From: Pseudomonadota bacterium
GTDB taxonomy: Bacteria; Pseudomonadota; Alphaproteobacteria; Rhizobiales; Beijerinckiaceae
Direction: 5' to 3'
Assembly: GCA_023426505.1 (NCBI GenBank)
Contig: JAFAAP010000211.1
Location: 1 to 16,390 of the forward strand
DNA length: 16,390 nt
The notes under the pieces were generated by a model that was not told the DNA's origin, ran no database searches, and was given only the letters and a program-made list of their open reading frames with translations. Numbering within the stretch: position 1 is the first letter of the stretch; every line of letters begins with the position of its first letter. The translations under genes were made by a program, and so were the position numbers. Below, piece after piece: positions 1 through 7,622 of the stretch.

Positions 1-15
1 GGGCCATTCTGGCCC
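1..15 (-). terminator. Possible hairpin terminator after the chemoreceptor gene
   Basis: Perfect 6-bp arms GGGCCA/TGGCCC with a 3-base loop, 12 bases beyond the chemoreceptor stop codon. The window ends at the hairpin, so any T tract that would make it an intrinsic terminator cannot be seen. Confidence 0.35.
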
Positions 16-27
16 GGCCGCCTTTTC

Positions 28-1916
28 TCACGCCGCCCTGACGGTCTCCAGGAAGCGGCCGATCTCGCTGCCCAGACGGGAGGCCTGGCGCTCCAGCGCG
101 ACCGACAGGTCCGCGACTGCATGCGCCGCATCGAGCGACTGCGTGGCGACCGCCTCGGTCGTCTGGATGGCCGAGGCGCTGGTCTGGGCCTCGCTCGACA
201 CCTCCGTGACGCTGCGGGCGATCTCGGACACCGCCGCGGTCTGCTGGCCCACGGCCACCGCGACGGACGAGACCACGGAAGCCAGGTTCTCCACCGTGTC
301 CTGGACCGAGCCCAGAGCGCCGAGCGTGTTGCGGGAGGCCTCCTGCACCGCCTCGATCTGGCGGGCGACGTCCTCCGTGGCGCGCGTCGTCTGGCTCGCC
401 AGCGCCTTCACCTCGCTCGCCACGACCGCGAAGCCGCGGCCGGCCTCGCCGGCCCGCGCCGCCTCGATGGTGGCGTTGAGGGCCAGAAGGTTCGTCTGTT
501 CGGCGATGGAGCGGATAAGGTTCGCCACCTCGCCGATCTGGGCCGTAGCGGCGGACAGGGCCGACATGCTGCTCGACGCGCCCCGTGCCTCCGCGACGGC
601 GCGCTCCGAGGCGCGGGTCGACTCGCCCGTCTGCGCGGCCACCTGGGCCAGCGAGGCGTCGAGCTCCTCGGCCGCGCTCGCCACCGCCGACACGTTCTGC
701 GAGGCGCGCTGCGAGGCGTCGCCGGCGACCTGCGCCTGCTCGCTCACGTGATGGGCCGAGCCCTTCAGCTGGCCCGAGGCATGGGCCAGGTCCTCGGTGG
801 CCCGGCGGACCTCGGTCAGGATCTCCTCGACGGAGGCGTCGAAGGTGGCGATCGCATGGGCGATCGCGGCCGCGCGTTCGGCCTCGAAGGCCGCCCTGCC
901 CTCGCGCTCGCCGGTCAGGCGCTCGCGCTCGCGGGCATTGTCGCGGAAGACCAGCACCGTCCGGGCCATGGCGCCGATCTCGTCGGACGCCTCGGTCGAC
1001 GGGATCGCGGTGGTCACGTCCCCGTCCGCAAGGCGACGCATGGCGTTCTGCAGCCGGACGAGCGGCAGGGAGATCGAGCGGCCGACCAAGAGGGTCAGGG
1101 TCAGGCCGAGCACGAGGGCCGCGCCCATCACCCAGAGGATCAGCGCGAAGGTGCGCTCCTGCGAGGCGGTAAGCTGCTGGCCGGTCTTGTCGGCCTCGGC
1201 GCGGACCTTGGTGAGGAGCTGATCGAGGATCGGGACGAGCAGGTCGAACTGGCCGGTGAGCCGCTCGCCCTGCCCGGCGACCTTCTTTTCGAGTGCGGCC
1301 CAGGCGTTGAATGCCGCCTGATAGGCCTCACCCGCGGCAGCGACGGGACCACGAAGTCCGGCGTATTCCCCGCCGATGCGGGGGATCGCCCGCATGAAGC
1401 GGCCCTGGTCGACCTCGAAGGCCCCGAGGGTCACGTCCTCAAGGCCGTTCCGGGCCGTGGCCTCCTGCCGGAGCATTCCGAGCGTGGCGGCCCACAGCTT
1501 CAGGGCATCGAAATCCTCGCTCGACGCGAGGGGCCGGACGGTCTTCTCGAGTTCCGCCGCCGCCGTCAGGAGCTTCCCGCGGGCGCCCTCCTCGGCCTGG
1601 TAGCCGACCTGGGTATAGAGGGAATCGAGCTCCTTCGCCTGTGCGACGAGTTCCGCCGCCCGCTGGGCGAGATCGTTCAGCTCAGCGGTCACCAGACCCG
1701 AGCCCGGCGCCGACTTCATGCCGTCGAGCTGCGCCGCCAGGGCCTTGTGCTGATCCGTGAAGGCCTGGGCCAGATGGCCGAGGCGGGTCGCGGTCCATTC
1801 CCGCGCAGTGCCTGGAACACCACACCGATGGTGCCGAACCCCAGCACCATCACGCCGCTCAGGGCGGCGACGCGCACGCGAACCGAGGGCCATCGCAAAC
1901 GAACGAGAGACGACAT
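28..1916 (-). pseudogene. Methyl-accepting chemotaxis protein, 5' frameshift
   Basis: Transmembrane chemoreceptor that would signal to CheA/CheW. The intact design is an N-terminal membrane anchor (about residues 17-34), a largely helical periplasmic sensor of roughly 220 residues, a second membrane helix (about 257-278), a HAMP domain (about 279-332) and a cytoplasmic signalling domain. The signalling tip at about 469-507 is canonical and includes EQTNLLALNATIEAARAGE. There is no CheR-docking pentapeptide at the C-terminus. The reading frame is broken near 1800-1802: the ATG at 1916, with GGAG nine bases upstream, starts the membrane anchor in one frame, while everything after residue 38 lies in another. 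Adding one G to the GGG run (coding strand) restores a continuous 629-residue protein. Without it, the long frame would start at 1935 with an arginine-rich, non-membrane N-terminus. The break could be a real mutation or a base-calling error. Ligand unknown; the helical sensor may be of the helical-bimodular type (inference). Confidence 0.85.
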
Positions 1917-1972
1917 CGACCAGATCTCCGGACATGACTTTACGTCACGATGTCGCCCAACAGGTTAACGCC

Positions 1973-2003
1973 AGCTTAGCGCCGCATGGTATAACGCTAA
2001 GCT
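1973..2003. repeat. 9-bp perfect inverted repeat over the uup stop codon
   Basis: Arms AGCTTAGCG (1973-1981) and CGCTAAGCT (1995-2003) are perfectly complementary across a 13-base loop. The uup stop codon (1997-1999) lies within one arm. No T tract follows on either strand, so this is not a textbook intrinsic terminator. It may be a Rho-linked 3' hairpin or an operator for the chemoreceptor gene, whose start is 57 bases away. Confidence 0.5.
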
Positions 2004-3808
2004 TCGAGCTCCTCGCGCAGCATCTCCAGCTCCAGCCAGCGCTCCTCGGACGCGTGAAGATCGGCCTGGAGCTGCGTCAGCGCGTCCATCGCCTTCTGGA
2101 ACCGCGCCGGGTCGCGGGAATAGAGTTCCGGGTCGGCCAGGATCTCCTGCACCTTGGCGATCTTGGCCTCCAGCTCCGCCATGCGCTTGGGCAGAGTCTT
2201 CAGATCGTGCTGCTCGTTGAAGCTGAGCTTGCGCTTGGTCGCCGGGGCGGACTGGGCCGGAGCGGCCTTTTCGGCCCTGGGCTTGGCCTCCTTTTCGACG
2301 CTCCGCGCCTGCACTCCCTGGCCGCGCTGGGCCACCATGTCGGTGTAGCCGCCCGCGTACTCGACCCAGCGACCCTCGCCTTCCGAGACGAGCACTGAGC
2401 TTACCGTCCGGTCGAGAAAGTCGCGGTCGTGGCTGACCAGGATGACCGTGCCGGAATAGTCGGTGATCATCTCCTGGAGCAGGTCGAGGGTTTCGAGGTC
2501 GAGGTCGTTGGTGGGCTCGTCGAGCACCAGTAGGTTCGATGGCTGGGCTAGGGCGCGGGCCAGCATCAGCCGGTTGCGCTCGCCGCCGGAGAGCACGCCC
2601 ACGGGGGTGCGCGCCTGCTCGGGCGAGAACAGGAAGTCCTTCATGTAGCCGACCACGTGCTTGGTCTGGCCGCCGATCTGCACCGTGTCGCCGCGCCCGC
2701 CGGTGAACGTCTCCGCCACTGTCGCATTGGAATCGAGGCTCGCGCGGCGCTGGTCCAGGGTCACCATCTGTAGGTTGGCGCCGAGCCGCACCCGGCCTTC
2801 GTCCGGCGGCAGGACGCCGGTCAGGAGGTTGATCAGGGTCGTCTTGCCGGCGCCGTTCGGGCCGATGATGCCGAGGCGGTCGCCGCGGAGAATGCGCAGG
2901 GAAAGGTCAGCCACGATGGGCCGGCCGTCATAGGACTTCGAGATCCGCTCCGCCTCGACCACCAGCGTGCCGGACTGGTCGGCTTCGGCGAGGGTCATGC
3001 TGACGGTGCCGACAGAGCGCTTGCGGTCTCGGTACTGCTGGCGCATGGCATGGAGGTTGCCAAGGCGGCGAACGTTTCGCTTGCGCCGCGCAGTCACGCC
3101 GTAGCGCAGCCAGTCGGCCTCGGCCACGAGCTTGCGCCCGAGCTTGTGATGCTCCGCCTCCTCCTGCTCCAGCACGTCATCGCGCCATTCCTCGAAATGC
3201 GCGAAGCCCCGGTCCATGCGGCGGGTCATGCCCCGGTCGAGCCACACGGTCGCCTGGGAGAGGCTCTCCAGGAAGCGCCGGTCGTGGCTGATCAGCACCA
3301 TGGCGGAGCGCAGGCCCTTCAGCTCGCCTTCGAGCCATTCGATGGCCGGCAGGTCCAGGTGGTTCGTCGGCTCGTCGAGCAGCAGGATGTCGGGCGCCGG
3401 CGCCAGGACCTGCGCCAGTGCGGCCCGGCGAGCCTCGCCGCCGGAGAGCTGCCCAGGGGTCTCCTCGCCGGTAAGGCCGAGCTGTTCCAGCAGGTAGCGG
3501 GCCCGGTACAGATCGTCGCCCGGGCCGAGGCCCGCCTCCACGAAGGCGAGCGTGTTCGGGTAGGCGCTCAGGTCCGGCTCCTGGGCCAGGTAGCGGATTG
3601 TGGCGCCCGGCTGCACGAAGCGCTTGCCGCGATCGGCTTCCATCAGGCCCGCCGCGATCTTGAGCAGCGTTGACTTGCCCGAGCCGTTGCGGCCGACGAG
3701 GCAGGCGCGTTCGCCCGGAGAAACCGACAATTCGGCGCTCTCGATCAGCGGCGTGCCGCCGAAGGTGAGCGCGATGTCCTGGAGGAGGAGAAGAGGAGGT
3801 GCAGCCAT
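1997..3808 (-). CDS. uup: ABC-F family ATPase Uup
   Basis: Soluble two-domain ATPase of the ABC-F class with no membrane segments. Family members act on ribosomes; Uup is also linked to DNA branch metabolism and precise transposon excision. The first ATPase domain has Walker A GRNGSGKST (39-47), signature LSGGE (121-125) and Walker B with DEPTNHLD (145-152). The second has GPNGAGKTT (316-324), LSGGE (406-410) and DEPTNDLD (430-437). The linker between domains (about 205-265) is charged and helical. A lysine/alanine-rich stretch (about 505-525) leads into a C-terminal coiled coil (about 530-603), the Uup hallmark that binds DNA; this separates it from EttA and other ABC-F types. The start was set at the ATG at 3808 rather than an in-frame one 36 bases upstream, because GGAG lies six bases before it. 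The resulting 603 residues are close to the usual family length. It is divergent from the sensor kinase gene. Confidence 0.93.
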   Translation of the reverse strand: MAAPPLLLLQDIALTFGGTPLIESAELSVSPGERACLVGRNGSGKSTLLKIAAGLMEADRGKRFVQPGATIRYLAQEPDLSAYPNTLAFVEAGLGPGDDLYRARYLLEQLGLTGEETPGQLSGGEARRAALAQVLAPAPDILLLDEPTNHLDLPAIEWLEGELKGLRSAMVLISHDRRFLESLSQATVWLDRGMTRRMDRGFAHFEEWRDDVLEQEEAEHHKLGRKLVAEADWLRYGVTARRKRNVRRLGNLHAMRQQYRDRKRSVGTVSMTLAEADQSGTLVVEAERISKSYDGRPIVADLSLRILRGDRLGIIGPNGAGKTTLINLLTGVLPPDEGRVRLGANLQMVTLDQRRASLDSNATVAETFTGGRGDTVQIGGQTKHVVGYMKDFLFSPEQARTPVGVLSGGERNRLMLARALAQPSNLLVLDEPTNDLDLETLDLLQEMITDYSGTVILVSHDRDFLDRTVSSVLVSEGEGRWVEYAGGYTDMVAQRGQGVQARSVEKEAKPRAEKAAPAQSAPATKRKLSFNEQHDLKTLPKRMAELEAKIAKVQEILADPELYSRDPARFQKAMDALTQLQADLHASEERWLELEMLREELEA

Positions 3809-3918
3809 CGCGGTCTCCGTGGCATCTCCGGGCGCAGGAAGCAAGATCGCCTTGCTGCCGCAGGGTGGACGCTCAGCAATCTTTGTGATCCCCTGTCACG
3901 GACAAGCTGGGCCCTTGC
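3809..3918. promoter_or_regulatory. Divergent uup / sensor-kinase control region
   Basis: This 110-base gap must hold the 5' signals of both divergent genes. It contains the uup Shine-Dalgarno (GGAG on the minus strand, complement about 3815-3818) and a 6-bp perfect inverted repeat AGCAAG/CTTGCT with a 5-base spacer (3840-3856), which could be an operator or leader hairpin. I see no convincing -35/-10 pair on either strand. Confidence 0.4.
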
Positions 3919-5991
3919 ATGACTCTGACGAAGCGTTTGCTTCTTCTGGCGCTGATCTCGGTTCTGCCGGCGATCGTGATGTGGACGTACACCGAGGTGT
4001 CGCTGCGCCGTGCCCGCGAGGCCGAGGTGAACGACCTCGTGATCCGCCAGGCGAGGGTCGCCGGGTCCGAGCTCGAACGGATCTTCGACGGGATCCACAG
4101 CCTCCTGATCGCCGTCGACGAGGCGCCGTCGATCCGGTCCTTCATCACGCCGGCCTGCAATTCCTACCTCGCCTCCCTGCAGCAGAAGGTTCCCTACCTC
4201 CTGGCCTTCGTGGCGCTCGACCTGGAGGGACGCGTCCGCTGCGTGCAGGGCCCGATGCCCGGAGGCGACTACCGGTTCAATAACCGCCCCTACTACCGCG
4301 ACGGCCTGCGCACTGAAGGCTTCGTGGTCGGCACCTACACGCCCGAATTCATCGAGGGAGGCATCGGGGCCCACCCGGTTCTGCCGATGGGATTGCCGAT
4401 CCGCGACGACGAGGGGCGAATCACGGGCGTCATCGCGGCTGCCCTCGACCTGCGCTGGCTCAATCAGAAGCTCAAGGAGCGGGTCATTCCGGTCGGCGGC
4501 TCTGTCACCATCGCGGACCGCACCGGCACCATCATCGCGCGCGAGCCGCTCTCCGAGCGGTTCATCGGCACGAAGATCCCCGAACCGTTCATGAAATACG
4601 TGAACGACACCAAGATCGGCAGCTTCGAGGCCCTGAGCCAAGACGGCGTGAAGCGCATCCTGGGCTACATCCCGCTCAACGTGCAGCCGACCGAGCTCTA
4701 CATCAGCGCCGGGCTGTCGTCGAAATCCGCGTTCGAGACGATCAACAAGGCCGCGACCCGCGGCTTCATGCTCATCGCGGCGGGCCTCGTCCTCTCGCTC
4801 TCCGTGTCCTGGCTCCTGGGGCGCGCCTTCATCACGCGGCCGTTCGAGATCATGACGGATGCGGTCCGGGCATGGCGCCGCGGCAATTACCTCGTCCGCA
4901 TCGAGCTTCCCGGCAGCCCGGGCGAGCTCGGAGTCCTGGCGTATGCGTTCAACGACCTCATGGACGACGTCGCCGAGCGCCAGAAGGCCCTCCAGGCCAG
5001 CGAGGAGCGGGCGCGGCTCGCCCTCGAGGCCGGCCACATGGGAACCTGGTGGTACGACCATCTCAAGGGCATGGGCGGCTGGTCGAGCCAGGCCGCCCTG
5101 CTCCTCGGCCTCCCCCCGGAGAAGACCACCGTCACGGTCGAGGAATGGCGCGGGCTCATTCATCCAGACGACGTGGAAAAGGTGTTCGCCAAGCTGCGCG
5201 ACGCCGTTCTGGGCGACGGGGAGTACGAGGACGAGTACCGGGTCCGGCACGCCGACGGCGAGACGCGCTGGATGAACTCGAAGGGGCGGGTGTTCTTCAA
5301 CTCGGCCGGGAAGCCCGTCTATTTCGTCGGAATCTTTCAGGACGTCACCGCGCGCAAGCGGGCCGAGGATCAGCAGCGCTTCCTCCTCGACGAGCTGAAT
5401 CACCGGGTGAAGAACACGCTCGCGACCGTGCAGTCCATCGCGGCCCAGACCCTGCGCTCCGCGGACGGACCCGCAAGCTTCAAGGAGGCCTTCGAGGGAC
5501 GCCTGCTGGCCCTGTCGAAGACCCACGACCTCCTGACGCGAAAGTCGTGGCGCGAGGCAGACCTGCACGAACTCGTGAAGCAGGAGCTCGCCCCCTACCG
5601 GAAGAGCCATGACGACCAGGTCGTCGTCCACGGGCCGAACGTCGATCTCCCGGCCCGCTACGCGATCAATTTCGGCTTGGTCCTGCACGAGCTCGTGACG
5701 AACGCCGCGAAGTACGGCGCCCTGTCGTCGCCGTCGGGCCGGCTCGAGCTGACCTGGACGGTGATCGAGAATCAGGACCGGCGGCCGCAGCTTCGTCTCC
5801 ATTGGCGCGAAAGCGGCGGCCCGCCCGTGGCGAAGCCGAAGCGGCAGGGCTTCGGCTCGCGCCTGATCCGCCGCAGCATCGAGGGCGAGCTGGCAGGCTA
5901 CATCGTGATCAACTTCGCGCCGTCCGGCGTCTCCTACGACCTCTCGGTGCCGCTGCCGGTGGAACGCTCCGTGCCCGTCACCGCAACATGA
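3919..5991 (+). CDS. Membrane sensor histidine kinase, dCache-HAMP-PAS-HWE
   Basis: Orphan two-component sensor of 690 residues. Order: membrane helix (about 5-23), periplasmic double-Cache-type sensor (about 30-275, with the typical RPYYRDGL segment at 123-130), second membrane helix (about 282-301), HAMP (about 301-355), PAS with its PAC end (about 365-482), then the kinase core. The phospho-acceptor is His495 in ELNHRVKNTLATVQS. The N-box is LVLHELVTNAAKYG (587-600) with Asn595. The HWE family marks are His590 and the W-x-E at Trp629-Glu631; the glycine box is at 644-650. HWE kinases in alphaproteobacteria often feed single-domain regulators or the PhyR general stress pathway, but no partner is encoded nearby, so the target is unknown. 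The ATG chosen has only a weak ribosome site. The 3' end overlaps the opposing aldehyde dehydrogenase gene by 14 bases. Cache domains generally bind small organic ligands such as amino acids or carboxylates; the ligand here is not predictable. Confidence 0.92.
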   Translation: MTLTKRLLLLALISVLPAIVMWTYTEVSLRRAREAEVNDLVIRQARVAGSELERIFDGIHSLLIAVDEAPSIRSFITPACNSYLASLQQKVPYLLAFVALDLEGRVRCVQGPMPGGDYRFNNRPYYRDGLRTEGFVVGTYTPEFIEGGIGAHPVLPMGLPIRDDEGRITGVIAAALDLRWLNQKLKERVIPVGGSVTIADRTGTIIAREPLSERFIGTKIPEPFMKYVNDTKIGSFEALSQDGVKRILGYIPLNVQPTELYISAGLSSKSAFETINKAATRGFMLIAAGLVLSLSVSWLLGRAFITRPFEIMTDAVRAWRRGNYLVRIELPGSPGELGVLAYAFNDLMDDVAERQKALQASEERARLALEAGHMGTWWYDHLKGMGGWSSQAALLLGLPPEKTTVTVEEWRGLIHPDDVEKVFAKLRDAVLGDGEYEDEYRVRHADGETRWMNSKGRVFFNSAGKPVYFVGIFQDVTARKRAEDQQRFLLDELNHRVKNTLATVQSIAAQTLRSADGPASFKEAFEGRLLALSKTHDLLTRKSWREADLHELVKQELAPYRKSHDDQVVVHGPNVDLPARYAINFGLVLHELVTNAAKYGALSSPSGRLELTWTVIENQDRRPQLRLHWRESGGPPVAKPKRQGFGSRLIRRSIEGELAGYIVINFAPSGVSYDLSVPLPVERSVPVTAT

Positions 5992-7405
5992 AGGCGAGGA
6001 GGCGCTCCATGCGGCGTCCGTAGGGCGGCTTGGTCATGCCTGCGCTGTTGAACCGAGCCTGGTGGAAAACCGCCTTGGCGTGACTGAAGGTGCGAAAACC
6101 CGTCTCGCCGTGATAGGCCCCCATGCCGCTCTCGCCGACGCCGCCGAAGGGCAGCTCCTCCTGCACGCAATGCAGGAGCGTGTCGTTGACCGCGGCACCG
6201 CCGGCGACCACGCGCTCGAGGCTGTATTCCACCGTCTCGGAATCGTGGCTGAACAGATAGAAGGCCAGCGGGCGCGGACGCTCGTTGATGGAGCGGCACG
6301 CCTCCTCCAGGCGCTCGTATGCCACCACCGGCAAGACCGGCCCGAAGATCTCCTCCTGCATGACGCGCCCGTCGTCCGGCACCTCCGTCAGAACCACGGG
6401 CGCCATCTTGCGGGCCGCCGGATCGAGCGTCTCGCCGGCCGGGTTGATCTCGTCGACGCACGCGCCGCGCCGGCGCGCATCCGCAATCAGGCCCGCGAGC
6501 CGGTCGTAGTGCCGCGCGTTGACGATGGCCGTGTAGTCGGGATTGTCGCGCAGCGTCGGATAGAGGCGCGACACCACCGCGCGGTAGGCTTCCGAGAAGC
6601 GTCGTTCGCTCCCGCGCGGCACGAGCACGTAGTCCGGCGCGATGCAGGTCTGGCCCGCGTTGAAGAGCTTGCCGACCGCGATGCGCTCCGCCGCCTTCTC
6701 CAGCGGATAATCGGGCGCGACGAGCGCGGGGGATTTCCCGCCCAGCTCCAGCGTGACCGGCACGAGATTGTCGGATGCGGCACGCATGACCTGACGGCCG
6801 ACGGCGGTCGAACCCGTGAAGAGCAGGTGGTCGAACTTGAGGCGGGTGAAGGCCTGCCCCACATCCGCACCGCCCTGCACGACCGCGACCTCGTAGGGCC
6901 GGAACACCTCGCGGATCACGTTGTCGAGAAGGGAGGAGGTGGCGGGCGTCAGCTCGGACGGCTTGAGCATGACGCGGTTTCCCGCCGCGATCGCGCCGGT
7001 GAGCGGCGCAAGCGCAAGCTGCACGGGGTAATTCCAGGGCGAGACGATGCCCACGACCCCGAGCGGCTGATACATGACGCGCCCGGTGGCAGGCTTGAAC
7101 ATCCAGTCGATGGGACGGCGGCGGGGCTTCATCCAGCGCCGGAACCGGCGCCGCGCATGGCGCAGTCCGGCCACGACCGGGTAGAGATCCGCGAGCTTGG
7201 TTTCGTGAAGGGAGCGATGGCCGAAATCCTGCCGCACGGCCTCGGCGAAGTCGTCCGCCCGGCGCAGGACCGCATCCGCCAGACCTTCCAGCGCCTCCGC
7301 CCGCCGCTCGACCGAAAGAGGTCCCTCCTCGAGCCAGGCGCCGCGCTGCGCCTCCAGGCAGTCCGACAGGTGCCCCTCGATCGGATTCGTCACGATAGCA
7401 TGCAT
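5978..7405 (-). CDS. Coniferyl-aldehyde dehydrogenase-like protein
   Basis: NAD(P)-dependent aldehyde dehydrogenase superfamily enzyme of 475 residues, soluble. It resembles the coniferyl-aldehyde dehydrogenase branch, which oxidises coniferaldehyde to ferulate in breakdown of lignin-derived phenylpropanoids; related proteins act on other hydrophobic aldehydes. Active-site residues are all present: Asn125 in PWNYP, Lys148 in LKPSE, the FTGST cofactor loop (196-200), Glu220 in LELGGKSP, nucleophile Cys254 in GQTCIAPDY, and EEIFGP (351-356). The C-terminal LPFGGVGESGMGAYHG is typical of this branch. An arginine-rich stretch (83-98) precedes the WMFKPATG segment. The start at 7405 is preferred because conserved family sequence begins just after it; AGGA lies 12 bases upstream, a slightly long spacing. 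A plausible promoter sits just upstream. It diverges from the transporter cluster and converges on the sensor kinase. Substrate within the branch is uncertain. Confidence 0.87.
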   Translation of the reverse strand: MHAIVTNPIEGHLSDCLEAQRGAWLEEGPLSVERRAEALEGLADAVLRRADDFAEAVRQDFGHRSLHETKLADLYPVVAGLRHARRRFRRWMKPRRRPIDWMFKPATGRVMYQPLGVVGIVSPWNYPVQLALAPLTGAIAAGNRVMLKPSELTPATSSLLDNVIREVFRPYEVAVVQGGADVGQAFTRLKFDHLLFTGSTAVGRQVMRAASDNLVPVTLELGGKSPALVAPDYPLEKAAERIAVGKLFNAGQTCIAPDYVLVPRGSERRFSEAYRAVVSRLYPTLRDNPDYTAIVNARHYDRLAGLIADARRRGACVDEINPAGETLDPAARKMAPVVLTEVPDDGRVMQEEIFGPVLPVVAYERLEEACRSINERPRPLAFYLFSHDSETVEYSLERVVAGGAAVNDTLLHCVQEELPFGGVGESGMGAYHGETGFRTFSHAKAVFHQARFNSAGMTKPPYGRRMERLLAFMLR

Positions 7406-7434
7406 GATCTGCACCGGTCCTCGCGCCAAGGGGT

Positions 7435-7464
7435 AGGATATGGGAATGGCACCCCCATTCTCAA
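7435..7464 (-). promoter_or_regulatory. Putative sigma-70 promoter for the aldehyde dehydrogenase gene
   Basis: On the minus strand TTGAGA (complement 7459-7464) and TATCCT (complement 7435-7440) are separated by 18 bases and lie about 30 bases before the start codon. This matches the -35/-10 consensus in 5 of 6 and 4 of 6 positions. A perfect dyad GAATGG/CCATTC (7444-7449 and 7455-7460) fills the spacer and touches the -35, as an operator would. Confidence 0.5.
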
Positions 7465-7622
7465 CGCGGTCCGTATTAGCCTTTGGCCTCACTCGATCGG
7501 GCTCCCGAGGCGCTTGACAGGTTTTTCCTCCCAAACGAAGTGCCGGCGGCGGATTGACGGAAGGGCCGGGATCGCCAGGATGTTCGCCGCCGCGCCGAGC
7601 CGGCGGTTTTCAGGAGACATGG
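7465..7622 (+). promoter_or_regulatory. Upstream region of the transporter cluster
   Basis: Leader between the divergent promoters and the ABC ATPase gene. It has a consensus -35 hexamer TTGACA (7514-7519) with no good -10 at 16-18 bases. A short dyad TCGGG-CT-CCCGA (7497-7508) lies immediately upstream. The strong ribosome site AGGAGA (7612-7617) sits five bases before the ATG. I see no riboswitch-like fold or leader peptide. Confidence 0.35.

Noticed and set aside
121..1968. A 615-codon open frame antisense to the chemoreceptor gene
   Set aside because: High GC keeps opposite frames open. Its product is Arg/Gly/Leu-rich with no domain and lies wholly over a clear receptor gene.
3884..3899. 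CRP/FNR-like TGTGA...TCAC site before the sensor kinase
   Set aside because: The spacer is seven bases instead of six and the outer positions do not match; likely chance.
3745..5802. A 685-codon open frame antisense to the sensor kinase
   Set aside because: Shadow of the kinase gene: compositionally biased product, and no ribosome site or motif.
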